DNA of 64,000 nt from Megaustenia siamemsis (GCA_032433765.1 JAVIAB010000041.1:76158232-76222231); one strand, 5' to 3'; numbered from the stretch's first letter, positions 21,966-32,943 are shown. The notes: generated from the sequence alone by a model not told the origin. Numbers and translations: made by a program.

Positions 21966-22331
21966 TGGAAATACTGCTAGATCTCGATCGCAATTTGTCA
22001 TTCCTGTTTTAGAGTTGAGATTTCCTATTCAATCAAATGCGTGTTTTACGATAATGGTTTGTTAAAGCTATCGATCATCCGTCCATAGCAAAATGAAGAC
22101 AAATAAATCTTCAATCTTTGACTGAAGCCGGAAAAACAAATATGACGGTAAGATTATATCTAAGAGTGCTGTGCTTGCTTTGTTTTTGTCACATTTTGGG
22201 TATTGGCGATTGCATCCAGCTACCTAATTAGAACATTTAGTTGAAACGAGTATTAATGATAACCTGAAGCCTGCTTTTGACTGCTACAGCTGACAGTTTC
22301 AAAATGAAACAAACATATTGAAATGTATTAC

Positions 22332-22490
22332 CTGGCTTCTCACTGGATGTGTACTTTAAGATGAATCCTTTATTGCTATCTGACGCATCAGAATGAAACA
22401 AAATAGTCATGTAGGGACCGGAGCTTGTGAACTCTGTATATGTGATGTAACCACATATTGTATCAATTGTGGGGTAGTCTGTGCTGTTAC
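22332..22490 (-). CDS. CUB domain 3, C-terminal exon
   Basis: A 159-nt exon, phase 1 to 1 (acceptor CCTTTAG|GTAAC, donor AGCCAG|GTAATA). It reads GNSTDYPTIDTICGYIT, then FTSSGPYMTILFHSDAS and GFILKYTSSEKP. It has the fourth cysteine (ICG), SSG.YM...FHSD and the closing strand. NST is a glycosylation sequon. Exon length and phase equal those of the two other 159-nt CUB exons. Confidence 0.93.
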
Positions 22491-22544
22491 CTAAAGGATT
22501 AGATGAATGAAAGTATGAATTCATTCTTTCTATTCTCTGTACTA

Positions 22545-22585
22545 TTCTACTATTCTATTCTATTCTATTCTATTCTATTCTATGC
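22545..22585. repeat. (TATTC)n microsatellite
   Basis: About eight units of a TATTC pentamer, 60 bp upstream (transcript sense) of the CUB exon acceptor at 22490. Confidence 0.9.
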
Positions 22586-22599
22586 TATACAAAGAATCA

Positions 22600-23365
22600 G
22601 TTTAATTGCTGTAGGGATATTCCCATTACCACTTCACCGCCTGTCCCAGCATTTCTCAAAGGGTATACAGACTGATTGTTCCTCTGTCCGTTCACCATGA
22701 CTCATTTATTTAATATTTGGTGTTCAATGAATGAGCCACTTTTTAATAATTGAGCATTTAAAGATAATGACTTTACTCTTTCCTGCGGTTGCCTTTCAGT
22801 ACCAAGGGAAAATGGAGCGCTTGACTCATTGTTGTGTAATGAGTCTCATGCAAGTTCATCATGATGTCTACTATTTCAACACCCATTAATTTTCAATGTT
22901 GCCCTTTTCCACCTTTTCTTATTGCTCAGAGTGTTAATACTCTCTGGACTAAATTACTAACATTGGTGCTTGTTCATACAATGTAATGTGATCAAACAAA
23001 CCTTCACCTTATGCATATCTTGTCCATATACGTTTCTCATTGTGTCTTTCTTCTGTCACATTCATTACTCTTCACAGCTTCTCATTTACATGCCAACGAT
23101 TTGTTATTTTCTCTGTCCACGTTAGGTTTTAATAAAGTTTTGGAAGGAAACCTGTATCATATAATGTGTTTTTTTATGTTATATATCTGTTGTGTTAAAT
23201 TGAAGCCAGTTGCCCAATCATATCGTTTGCTTTGCAACTCCTTCTGTCAACCTCTGTTGGTTAAATCCAACTGCATCATCAGTCTAATGTATTTACAATA
23301 ATAAACTTGTTCCTTCTCAAACTAATATAAGTTGCATTAACCTGCAATATTTTGTATCAGCATTT
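22600..23365. other. No recognisable feature
   Basis: Intronic single-copy-like DNA. A 96-codon plus-strand frame at 23011 has no recognisable motif and AT-driven composition. Confidence 0.45.
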
Positions 23366-23369
23366 CAAG

Positions 23370-24560
23370 TTATTGAGTTATTTGAGGGTCATCATCATTA
23401 CACTCCGAACATGTCCATAGGTGCTCAGATCCCCTCCTCAGCAATTCCCTCAGTGTACAGCGACTGACGACTCCAGTTCTATGTTGGTTGATAAGTCTTC
23501 TTACACGGCCACTAAGTTTCTCATTTCTGGCTGTGCCCATCTTAACTCCCATTTCCATCATCCGAAGAAGTGACGTGGATCTGTGTTTGTCGAAGTCCTG
23601 TGCTCTTCCCACATCTCAGAGGGCATTGATGATGCCCCCCCCCCCCCGATCCATTGGTTGCCCGTCCTCAACGACAGCGCAGCTAGCTAACCTGTCCTCT
23701 CTTTCATTTCCTCGTACTCCCGCATGTCCAGGGACATAGACAAAGGTGACCTTACGTATTTTGGATTTCTGCAACGACTCTACCCATTGCATGCGTACAG
23801 AGCCCGCCTACACTTTTTAAATTATGCTCATCGAATCACTCAGTATACATGCGTGGGTGTAGTCTTGTGACTCTAACCATTTGAATGCCTTGGTTACTGC
23901 CATCGCCTCCATTGTCATGCTACTCGTGGTCATGGCGTATGCACCACTGTCTTCTTAGACTATTCTTCCTGCCGAGCTTGCTGTAAATGTCCATGCACTT
24001 CTTTAGTGTCGTCTTACAGATCCGTCTGTATAGATGACAGCATCTTTCTCATCGGTGTTATCGCAGATGAGACCGTTGACCTCAGCATTAACCACGACCG
24101 GGTTCTGTTCCCTACTTTTCCTGTCGAGTGTGACAATACACGAGAAAGTCCCCTTGAATGACGTAGGCACCGGTATCCACTCCTCACCAACGCTGATATT
24201 GGTAAGCCCACAGAGCTGTTTGATGACATCTTCTGCTCGACCCACCCATAATTTGCCTCTTTTTAGCCTGGAACCTTTCACTGTGTTGAGCGGTGCAATG
24301 GATGCTCTGTATCTGTACTAATCTTCAGGTATGCTCGTGCTCTCCAGATCTTGATTCTGTCATCCATGGTTGGGAAGTCAAGAAGATACCTCATTGCTAC
24401 ACAGGGAGTGTCCCCCGTACATCCCAGGATAATGCGCATGGCTTCATTTTGTATTTTCTCCAGCCTATCAATTTGAGTCGTACTGACAGTAAGAAGTGCC
24501 AGGGTATACTCGATTGGTGCGAGGATGTCTAGTATTTGTCTTCTCCATAATAGCCAATGT
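23370..24560 (-). mobile_element. I-like LINE, 3' end (RT tail and RNase H), copy 1
   Basis: On the minus strand, from 24560 downward, the RT tail has AMRIILGCT, CVAMRYLLDFPTMDD and RARAYLK. RNase H follows with YTDGSVRR, MTMEAMAV, SDSMS and VPGHAGVRGNERGDRL. These are the DGS, E, D and H/D catalytic blocks. The C-terminus ends WTCSECNDDDPQITQ. Several stops and an expanded poly-G/C tract (23636-23647) break it. A near-identical copy is at 45860-46880 in the opposite orientation. Confidence 0.85.
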
Positions 24561-24564
24561 TTAC

Positions 24565-25250
24565 AAGAATATTGTTTATTGTTGATTTAATCATTCTTTA
24601 TTGTCTCCCCCTGCCCCACAAGGCAGTAGAGTTATCCTAGCTTGGTGTTGCCTCCCATTAGCCCTTTGCTGTCTCGAGCATGCCTGCATGGCAGTTGGGC
24701 GGTCACAGGTAGTGCTGCCTACTGCCTGCAATAACAGAAACACACTACAGAGTAGGTACAACTGACAAATCATTCATGTTGATGATGTTTTTAAACTATA
24801 AATATTGGAACAGTAACATTTTAAAACTCCGTATATGATCGTTTACAAATACATAAATTATATTAGCACACAGAAATGAGGTAAACACAGACAATTTATT
24901 GTGGCAGCTCTACTAAAAGAATGATACAAAAAGAACAATAACATTTTGACTTTACATATGGCATTCTTGAACAACAGGCTTTATTTTAAGCTGAATCGTT
25001 ATTGCTTCTTTATATTATTCCTTTAGTAAAGCTGTCATAATACATTTGATTTGTTTACCTTGGTCCTAACCTACCAGCTTTACTGCAGCATTGCAATTAT
25101 TAGCATATCCCCACATTTTGGCACAATCATTAAAATGTTATTTTACAAAAATAATTGTTGAAAGTTATTCCTCATCCAGTGTTGAAACTAACCACCACAT
25201 AATGCATCAGTGCTGCATTACATTTTTATTCATAGTTATTTTAGCATCTA
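24565..25250. other. No recognisable feature
   Basis: The GC-richer stretch 24600-24730 has no coding match. The remainder is AT-rich intron. Confidence 0.4.
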
Positions 25251-25254
25251 GTAC

Positions 25255-25895
25255 AATGGACAAATCATTAATGGATGCTTACACAGAATAAAAGGATGGA
25301 AATGGCAGGACAAAATTACTAACATAGAATTATGGAAATGTACCAGTCAAATAGTAAAAAAAAGTAAAGTACCCCCGTCACACCAAGTGGCGTATTGGGA
25401 AATATGGTGTTAGTGACCCTATATTTTACAGACCTTCAGCACATGATTTTTGGGGTAATGTGGTCAGTATTACGCCCGTGCTGCTTTACTTTCCCAGAAA
25501 AAATTCGGTACCCATTTAAAGCTGGGTGAACCCGGAAGCCGTCGGTTGGGATCGAACCCTACCCCTTGTCCGTGGTAGTCCAGTTCACTAACCACTGAGC
25601 TAACCAGTGGATAAAGAGATACAGCGAAGGCGATGGCGCTGGATAGGGCACACACTACGGAAGGCAACTGAGAGTATTACATAACAGGCCCTTTTTTGGA
25701 ATCCCCAGGGGAAAAGACAGAGAAAGACCAAGGAATTCTTGGAGAAGACAGATAGAAGCAGAGATGAAGATGATGGGGAAGACAAGGATTGATCTTAAAA
25801 GAATGGCAAAAAAACAGAATGACTTGAAGAGCAGCAGATGTTGAGATGTTGAAGACCTTATGCTCCACTGGGAGCTAAAAAGGTAGAAGATTAAG
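25255..25895 (+). mobile_element. RTE/BovB-like LINE C-terminal fragment, split by a SINE
   Basis: Plus-strand codons around 25280-25350 and 25602-25760 read, in pieces, RMEMAGQNY, PVDKEIQRRRWRWIGHTLRK, then NPQGKRQR. 'EIQRRRWRWIGHTLRK' is a highly conserved signature of this LINE family in molluscs and flatworms. A homologous unsplit copy on the minus strand is at 49690-50620, which shows exactly where the SINE was inserted (CAAATA^CCAGTGG). Confidence 0.82.
25354..25601 (-). mobile_element. tRNA-derived SINE S1, copy 4 (head truncated)
   Basis: Matches S1 from the A-rich end through the central domain to 'TAGCTCAGTGGTTAGTG', but lacks the outer 12-14 nt of the head. It sits inside the RTE-like LINE with no visible target duplication, consistent with 5' truncation or loss at the junction. 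Confidence 0.87.
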
Positions 25896-26059
25896 AAGAA
25901 GACAATGGACAATACGGACACTAAGACCACATTACCCATACGCCTAGCAAGGCATGGAGAGGACTTTTACTCTTACTTAAAATGTTGGAAGACATTTGTA
26001 AATAGACAGTCTTTGTTTAAGTCTAAGTTAACAAATATAGTGGCCGTCTCAGAGCTTGA

Positions 26060-26665
26060 CAGAAAACACTTTGGTTTAAAGATACATTGGTTTAAGAAAA
26101 CATTGGTTTAAGGATACATTGATTTAATGACATCTTGGTTTAAGGACACTTTGGTTTAAGGACACGTTGAATGAAGGATATATTGGTTTAAGGACACATT
26201 GGTTGAAGGACACATTTGTTTAAGGGCACCTTGGTTTAAGGATACTTTGGTTTAAGGACACGTGGGATTAAGAACACATTGGTTTAATGATAAGTTGGTT
26301 TAAGGACACTTTGGTTTAAGGACACGTTGGTTTAAGGATAATTTGGATTAAGGACACATTGGTTTAATGATGAGTTTGTTTTAAAACACATTGGTTTAAT
26401 GACAGATTAGTTTAAGGACACTTTGGTTTAAGGACACATTAGTTACAGGACACATTGGTTTAAGGACTCATTGGTTTAAGGACACGTGGTTTAATGATAA
26501 GTTGGTTTAAGGACACATTGGTTTAAGGACACATTAGTTTAGGTCATGTTGGTTTAAGGACACACTAGTTTAAGCACTCATTGGTTTACGGACACCTTGG
26601 ATTAATGATAAGTTGGTTTAAGGACACATTGGTTTAAGGACACATTACTTTAAGGACATATTATT
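26060..26665. repeat. 16-bp minisatellite, about 36 copies
   Basis: The unit is GGTTTAAGGACACATT with frequent single changes. Some units are 14-18 bp. Confidence 0.92.
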
Positions 26666-26744
26666 CACAATTTTTGTATAAGTTCATTGAAGGGATTTCG
26701 AGAAAAAAATGATGCATGGCTAGCAGCAACCAGTAATTTTCATG

Positions 26745-27150
26745 TCTCTAACTTTAACAACTGTCTAGTCTCTAGCTTTAACAACTGTCTAGTCTCTGCC
26801 TTTAACAACTGTCTAGTCTCTCTTTAAACTGTCTTAACAACTGTCTAGTCTCTAACTTTAACAACTGTCTAGTCTCTAACTTTAACAACTGTCTAGTCTC
26901 TAACTTTAACAACTGTCTAGTCTCTGCCTTTAACAACTGTCTAGTCTCTAACTTTAACAACTGTCTAGTCTCTAACTTTAACAACTGTCTAGTCTCTAAC
27001 TTTAACAACTGTCTAGTCTCTAACTTTAACAACTGTCTAGTCTCTAACTTTAACAACTGTCTAGTCTCTGCCTTTAACAACTGTCTAGTCTCTAACTTTA
27101 ACAACTGTCTAGTCTCTAACTTTAACAACTGTGTAGTCTCTAACTTTAGT
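26745..27150. repeat. 24-bp minisatellite, about 16 copies
   Basis: The unit is AACAACTGTCTAGTCTCTAA plus CTTT, with a periodic variant (CTGCCTTT). The minus-strand 108-codon frame of LLKLETRQ repeats arises because the unit is eight codons long. Confidence 0.93.
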
Positions 27151-27330
27151 TTTCTTAATTTTTGATTTAACTAGCCCAGATGTGGGATTGTTTAGAGAGT
27201 TCGTATAAGGCTCACATTGTATGCCGTACACCAGGGTTCAAAGCTGGAGCGTCCCCTCCAGTCAACTCAGCTGGAAAACAAGTGGTACCTGGCGATTGGT
27301 CACACCAGGTCAGGCATCCGGGGAGAGAGT

Positions 27331-27500
27331 AAATCAATTCAGAGGAAGAGGTATGTTTACACTACAGCACTCGGAAAAATGACAAATAATCAACAACAGA
27401 AAAAAAATATGGACCAAGGCAGGATCGAACCCGTACTCAGTGGCACAGCGCCTTGCCACGAAAAGCCAAACGCTTAGGAACTCTGCCACTCAGCTAACTA
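27331..27500 (-). mobile_element. tRNA-derived SINE S2, copy 1
   Basis: On the minus strand it reads TTAGCTGAGTGGCAGAG (A-box region), then TACGGGTTCGATCCTGC (B-box). The following ~100 bp match the second copy at 56722-56900. The sequence left of 27331 (to about 27215) may belong to the element but has no second copy here. Confidence 0.8.
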
Positions 27501-28029
27501 AAAAAATTAGCTTCGTAGGCAAAGTCCTTTCGCGAAGGCTTTCCTATGACTATAGCATAAGGCTGCGATCACTGCTCGGAAATATTTTTTCCTGTTAAGA
27601 CAAGTATCTCCCGGATAGGGTAGGGCTGAATACTTGCGTTGCAGACAAACATTTAGGACGAAACAGCACGAATAGTAGTTTCCAGTGGTTTAGACTGGAG
27701 ACAAATAATAATAAATAAATATTATTATAGAGGGAAACTTCCGAGGCGAGAGAGAGAGAGTACTGGGTCATGCTGCCTCAAAAGATGTGCCCATGGTAAG
27801 TGAATGCTCCACTCCTCTGTAGCAGTATATTTTACTGCTGTGGAACACCTTTACCTTTCTTTTAGCTCTGATGAACGTGACCAGACCTCCACAGTTTACA
27901 CTTCTTCACTGTTGGTGTATGTTCATGTTGCTGCCCTTAGTCTTGTTAATTATGTTTCTATATGATTGTTATATTATATAATCTAAATAACGAATTCACA
28001 AAACAAGTCTAAAACATAATACCCCCAAA

Positions 28030-28990
28030 GCATGCATTTAAATAAATAATTTTGCTAAGCAAACATTCTTCATGCTTTTCTTCTCTTGAACCCACTCGTT
28101 CGGGTGTCGAGCGAGATACAAAGTTCTGGTTCTCGACTTTTTGGCGGCCTCACTCGCTATCAATTGATGTTTTTTAAAGTGTTTTTTTATGTTGTCAGTC
28201 CAACTTACTCTGGGTCTGCCTCTTGCTCCTCTCCCTTCTCTTTTAATGTACGCTTTGTGAAGTAATGAATCCCATGACACTCCTTCTAGATGACAAACCA
28301 GTTTACTTGTTGTTTCTGTATGCAGCCAAGGATTGGCTCAATGCCTACTCTTTCTCTTATAATATCATTTCTGATTCTGTCTTTTCCGATCACTCCAAGC
28401 GATTTTCTCAGACATCTCATATCTGTGGTGATAAGCTTTCTTTTATGCTTAGGCGTAAGTGGCCATGTTTGGCATTGGTAGCACAATGTGGGAATAAATG
28501 GCCCTTTTTCGTCTTGTCAGACGGTAGTGGAGGCTATTGTGTATTTTTTGAGGTTTTGTTTTTGTCGCACAGCTTCTCTCGTGGCTAATTCTATCAATGT
28601 TTGACAAACACACGCGGTCACATAATGAACAAGTCAGGCTCGCTGATCCACAAGGTTTTCCATCCTTTTTAATAAATATACTCTGTATAAAATGTTTCTT
28701 GGTGGTATTAAATATTACTTTGCATTTAAATATAGACGATAGCTGTCCCAATATTTGTTTTGCCTAATTGCATCGAATGTCTATTTCTTTAACGATTTTC
28801 CAATCTTCAGAGAATGTAGTTCCCAAATATTTAAAGTATGTGAATTATTGTATAATTTGAACTTGCTTATAGCAAGCAATAAATAAACACAACTAATCAC
28901 TGTATGTATGTTGATAGATTTCATCAGTCCGATGTTGAAACTAATGTTGTATGCGCCAATACACAATAATAATTTCCAACCTTCCAATCA
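28030..28990 (-). mobile_element. LINE C-terminal region, decayed
   Basis: From 28990 down, minus-strand pieces read FKYLGTTFSEDWK, AKQILGQLSSIFKCK, then MRCLRKSLGVIGKDRIRN and RGARGRPRVSWTDNIK. This is the order of motifs after the RT domain (YLG, ...R.LG...DRIRN, GRPR..W..NI). There are frameshifts between all pieces. Confidence 0.72.
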
Positions 28991-29035
28991 AAATTTATGA
29001 AAGATATTGTTCTGTTATCTGTATATTGGGTTTAT

Positions 29036-29425
29036 TTGTGTAAACAACATTGTTAAACAACTCACAGTGTAAACAACACTGTTAAACAACTCACAGTGTA
29101 AACAACACTGTTAAACAACTCACAGTGTAAACAACACTGTTAAACAACTCACAGTGTAAACAACACTGTTAAACAACTCACAGTGTAAACAACATTGTTA
29201 AACAACTCACAGTGTAAACAACACTGTTAAACAACTCACAGTGTAAACAACACTGTTAAACAATTCACAGTGTAAACAACATTGTTAAACAACTCACAGT
29301 GTAAACAACACTGTTAAACAATTCACAGTGTAAACAACATTGTTAAACAACTCACAGTGTAAACAACACTGTTAAACAACTCACAGTGTAAACAACATTG
29401 CTAAACAACTCACAGTTTGCAAAAA
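29036..29425. repeat. 29-bp minisatellite, about 13 copies
   Basis: The unit is CACAGTGTAAACAACACTGT plus TAAACAACT, with C/T variation (cactg/cattg). It lies 200 bp downstream (transcript sense) of the CUB exon 29626-29753. Confidence 0.95.
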
Positions 29426-29503
29426 TTGTATAGTTGTTCGGATATAACTATTGCACACTAATGCTACTTTAAAAAAAAATGTAACAAATAAAAATGCACA
29501 ACT

Positions 29504-29635
29504 AAATTACCATACCATCATAAATAAATTACCATACCATCATAAATAAATTACCATACCATCATAAATAAATTACCATACCATCATAAATAAATTACCA
29601 TACCATCATAAATAAATTACCATACCATCATAAAT
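29504..29635 (-). repeat. 22-bp array that repeats a 5' splice site, 6 copies
   Basis: Six perfect units of ATTTATGATGGTATGGTAAT plus TT (minus strand). The exon-proximal unit (29614-29635) contains the true exon end and donor, TTTATGATG|GTATGG, of the CUB exon ending at 29626. The other five repeat the same donor 22, 44, 66, 88 and 110 nt downstream. Confidence 0.95.
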
Positions 29636-29753
29636 AGCCACATAGTCATTACTGCAGTTTGATGAGGTGGTTTCTGTGAAGAATTCTTCCACCTTCAAAG
29701 TGACCACTTTTGATGAGAGAGAAGTTATGATTTTCCATCTGCAGTCCATGCCA
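29626..29753 (-). CDS. CUB domain 3, middle exon
   Basis: A 128-nt exon, phase 2 to 1 (acceptor TTTCCAG|T, donor GATG|GTATGG). It reads GMDCRWKIITSLSSKVVTL, then EEFFTETTSSNC and NDYVAIYDG. It has the second cysteine with 'C.W.I', the third cysteine and the D-Y-V...Y-D-G loop. It is the same length as the exon at 14140-14267. The exon is sandwiched between an 18-bp array upstream and a 22-bp array downstream that repeat its own splice-site surroundings. Confidence 0.93.
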
Positions 29754-29761
29754 CTGGAAAT

Positions 29762-29905
29762 AGAAGTTAATCATAAATTAGAAGTTAATCATAAAATAGA
29801 AGTTAATCATAAATTAGAAGTTAATCATAAAATAGAAGTTAACCATAAAATAGAAGTTAATCATAAATTAGAAGTTAATCATAAATTAGAAGTTAATCAT
29901 AAATT
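29762..29905 (-). repeat. 18-bp array at the 3' splice site, 8 copies
   Basis: Eight units of AATTTATGATTAACTTCT (minus strand), the nearest ending a few bases before the acceptor CTATTTCCAG|T. Each unit contains GATTAACTT, a plausible branch-point plus pyrimidine stretch, so the branch region appears to have been multiplied. Confidence 0.9.
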
Positions 29906-30044
29906 ATGTTTAAATAGAAATGTCGTTAGATGGACACACTTTCAACATAAGCAAAAAGAAAAAAAGACAGGTAATCATCAGGCACACAAAAAAGGAACCA
30001 GACAGACCTCCTACGAATAGCAAGAGATGACAAACATTCTCTGA

Positions 30045-30360
30045 AGATGGTAAAATCGATAAAGAAATAGACATTCGAAGCAATAAAGCAAACCAAATAT
30101 TGGGACAGCTATACTCTATCAAAGAAACAATCAACATTTTTCGGGCACATCATGATAAGAGAATAGTTTGAGTACTTGGTTACAACTGGAAAAGATACAG
30201 GGAAAGAGAGATCGTCGACGACAAAGAGAGAAAATACTAGATAGATTGGTGTGATGACATGGTAAACTGTCACCAACATAATTGATGCGATGTACTGTGG
30301 ATAGAAAATTGTGGAAGGACTTGATCGCCTACGCCAACAGGTATGGCACATGATGATGAT
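30045..30360 (+). mobile_element. LINE family B tail fragment
   Basis: Plus-strand pieces read DKEIDIRSNKANQILGQL, FFGHIMIRE, FEYLVTTGK, then a degenerate GK-ER and DRLRQQVWHMM. It ends in ATGATGATG. There are frameshifts in the basic tail. Confidence 0.65.
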
Positions 30361-30364
30361 CCTC

Positions 30365-31015
30365 TATACTTCAGCACAAAGCAATATCTATTACTAGGCA
30401 CGGTTTGGAACAATCATCAAGCTGTATTTTCAAATAAATCAATATTCACAAGCAATCACCAACAAACCCATCGAATCAAGAAAATAAATAATGATGTAGA
30501 GGAACACATCTACACGAGTCGCTGTTGTAATAGAAATAAACACTTGTATTTGCCATTTCAACATTTTTGGGTCAAGGGCTCCTTTGTGAGGACAGGCTCA
30601 AAGTACCGGCAACGTGGGCAGTTCTCGGAGCGCACTATGTGTTGAGGGGCGCCACCAAGGATCTTTCAAAATTGTTAGTTTTTCCTTGTGATAATATTTT
30701 ATAATTATACTTGAAACGGTCGCCGAAGTTCAGTTTGCCCAGGGCTCCAGCAACCATAGTGTCGTCACTGTCCTTTCTAGCATGTGTTAAATTATAATTT
30801 TTACCAGTGGTACGGACATATTCATCAGATGTACTCTAACTCTTAAGGTATCTTAAAAGGGTGACAATAATTTCTGTACTATCTAAGGGGAACAATTTTA
30901 TTTTTCGGCATTCATATCAAGTAGGCGTGGATGCATTTATTTATTAGTTTATGGAAAATCAGAAAAGTGTAGCCTTTGAAAATTGGATGTATTCAAGGGT
31001 AGAAATAATTGGATG
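30365..31015. other. No recognisable feature
   Basis: About 650 bp of intron. Short frames only, with no family match. Confidence 0.45.
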
Positions 31016-31019
31016 AAAA

Positions 31020-31262
31020 GGAAAGAAAATAAATGATACAAGTCTTAAAACAACTAAAAATAGAAAGAGAACTACTAAACATAGTTTTTTAAGAATGAGA
31101 TTTTTGGGCCATGTAAAAAGACACGAGAAAGTACATGAGAAAGTACAACGTAAAAGAGGCAGATCAAGACTAACATGGAAGAATAACATGGACAGATGGA
31201 TAAATCAACCTATGACAAACTGCACCATCAAAACAGGAGACGAAGTGGAGTGGCACTCCATG
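31020..31262 (+). mobile_element. RTE-like LINE tail, family A
   Basis: Plus strand: MRFLGHVKRHEKVHEKVQ, KRGRSRLTWKNNMDRW and NCTIKTGDEVEWHSMVANQ. It is homologous to the tail of the element at 51972-55337. It is joined directly to an unrelated LINE piece at about 31262. Confidence 0.75.
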
Positions 31263-31460
31263 GTAGCCAACCAGAGGAATGCCTTGGTCACTGCCATCAC
31301 CACCATCACCATGCTACTCGGGGTCATACAATATGCACCACTGTCTTCCTTGACTATTCTGCCTGCCGAGTGTGTTGTAAATGCCCATGCACTCCTTTAG
31401 TGTCGTATTACAGATCCGTCTGTATAGATGATTGCATCTTTCTCATCGGTGTTATCAGTT
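31263..31460 (-). mobile_element. I-like LINE RNase H fragment
   Basis: On the minus strand it matches the RNase H region of the copies at 23370-24560 and 45860-46880 (around 'YTDGSV...SGAY..TSSM...TKAF'). About 200 bp, decayed and internally shortened. Confidence 0.7.
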
Positions 31461-31639
31461 CGCTCCTTACAAACAAAGCTGCCCATGATCTTCCCTAAAA
31501 TACACAGGTTCTCTCTTTCAAGCTTTTTTCTTATCTCATTCACTGTCATGAGAGAAATCTTTGGCCATGGAAACCTACCGTTCGGTCCCTAAATACAATA
31601 GTCTCTTTCCGTCCTGGGTAAGGTCTACAGTGGTGTATG

Positions 31640-31825
31640 GCGTCCTTTATCCCTGTTCGTCAGCGTCAGCAAGAAGTATTACTGCTAGTTACGTTTCTCT
31701 CCCTGTTCGTCAGCGTCAGCAAGAAGTATTACTGCTAGTTACGTTTCTCTTCCTGTTCGTCAGCGTCAGCAAGAAGTATTACTGCTAGTTACGTTTCTCT
31801 CCCTGTTCGTCAGCGTCAGCAAGAC
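31640..31825. repeat. 50-bp tandem repeat, 3.7 copies
   Basis: The unit contains CCTGTTCGTCAGCGTCAGCA, AGAAGTATTACTGCTAG and TTACGTTTCTC. Copies are almost identical. Confidence 0.93.
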
Positions 31826-32129
31826 GCCTGTTACGTGTCATTATTCCTACTCTAAGTCGAACAAGTCCGGATGACGGCCTATCTTTGTCAAAATTCATGC
31901 AATCCTCTTGTTTATTCTAACTTTTGTTTATTCCTTTTAAAAACTGTTTATACTATTACACATTATACACATGAGTGTTCCCTATGTGATTCAATGAGCA
32001 AGCTCTGAAAATATCCCCACTGGCTGTGCTTGATGGCAGTGATTAGAGTCTCTGTAGAAACTATTGTAACAACAATCTTGATTCATTGTCGTGCCAATGA
32101 ACGCAAGTGTTAGATGACGCGTTGACAGA

Positions 32130-32255
32130 CTTGCCAGTTTGACTGATGTTGAGTAGGGAAGGGGAATGCAGAATGTCACAGAAATCCATTACCCTTCCCT
32201 ACTCAACATCAGTCAAACTGGCAAGTAATGGATTTCTGTGACATTCTGCATTCCC
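32130..32255. repeat. Compound inverted duplication (A-B-A'-B')
   Basis: Block A (32130-32163) begins CTTGCCAGTTTGACTGATG. Block B (32164-32191) begins GAATGCAGAATGTCACAG. They are followed by exact inverse complements of A (32192-32225) and B (32226-32253). The order is A'B', not the B'A' of a simple palindrome, which suggests two successive strand switches during repair or replication. Confidence 0.93.
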
Positions 32256-32849
32256 AAAGAGACATTGGGCGAAAAAAAGGAATAAAAAAAACTATCCTGA
32301 ATCAGCAGACTTCACGAATATCAGGTTAATGTGGGAGATGCATGACGCGAATGCTAGACAAGAATCTATAGAAGATTTATTAATCATCACAACACCACTG
32401 TCGTTAGTCACTACATGTTGAGGGATATATTTTGGAGGATATCTGGGCTCTTTTGGACGTGTCTGATGTGCAATGCGGATAATCTGTTAGCTAAAATAAA
32501 CTAACAAGAGACTGACAAACAGCCCTACAGCTATTCCAGTGCATGATAGCTTCATTGCAAAACCATTCCACGCAGGTAGAGCTTTCCAGTTTGCATTTTC
32601 AAACCACGGCCACACAACCTGCTCCACTTCTTTCGAAATAGCAGAAAAACAAGTAAATTCAGACAAAAATTTCACATATCTGACAAAAATGGGAAAATTG
32701 CAGTGGGACAGGAGTAAATATTAATTGATCTATAAACATTGAGATATTACAGACTGTCAACTGTCAACTGCCAACTGTCAACTGTCAACACGTATTGAGT
32801 AGACATATTTGTTAAAGTGGAAATTACATTTCTTCTTCAGTGATCGATA

Positions 32850-32943
32850 TTAAATATACAGATAGACCAGAAGTGATAACGAACTGGAAGTTACACTTGG
32901 GGTCTTCTCTGGTTCCCCATAGATTACCGTGCAGGTTGAGTTT
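32850..32943 (-). pseudogene. Possible decayed CUB middle exon
   Basis: After an acceptor-like GTTTACAG|A (32943), the phase-2 frame reads NSTCTVIYG, then TPSVTSSSLSLL before a stop. NxxC and the following spacing resemble the start of the other CUB middle exons (NTDCQWYITSG). Another frame reads CNFQFVITSGLSVYLISI, also CUB-like. There is no usable donor or D-Y-V...YDG loop. It lies in the intron where a duplicated middle exon would be expected. The case is weak. Confidence 0.25.
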
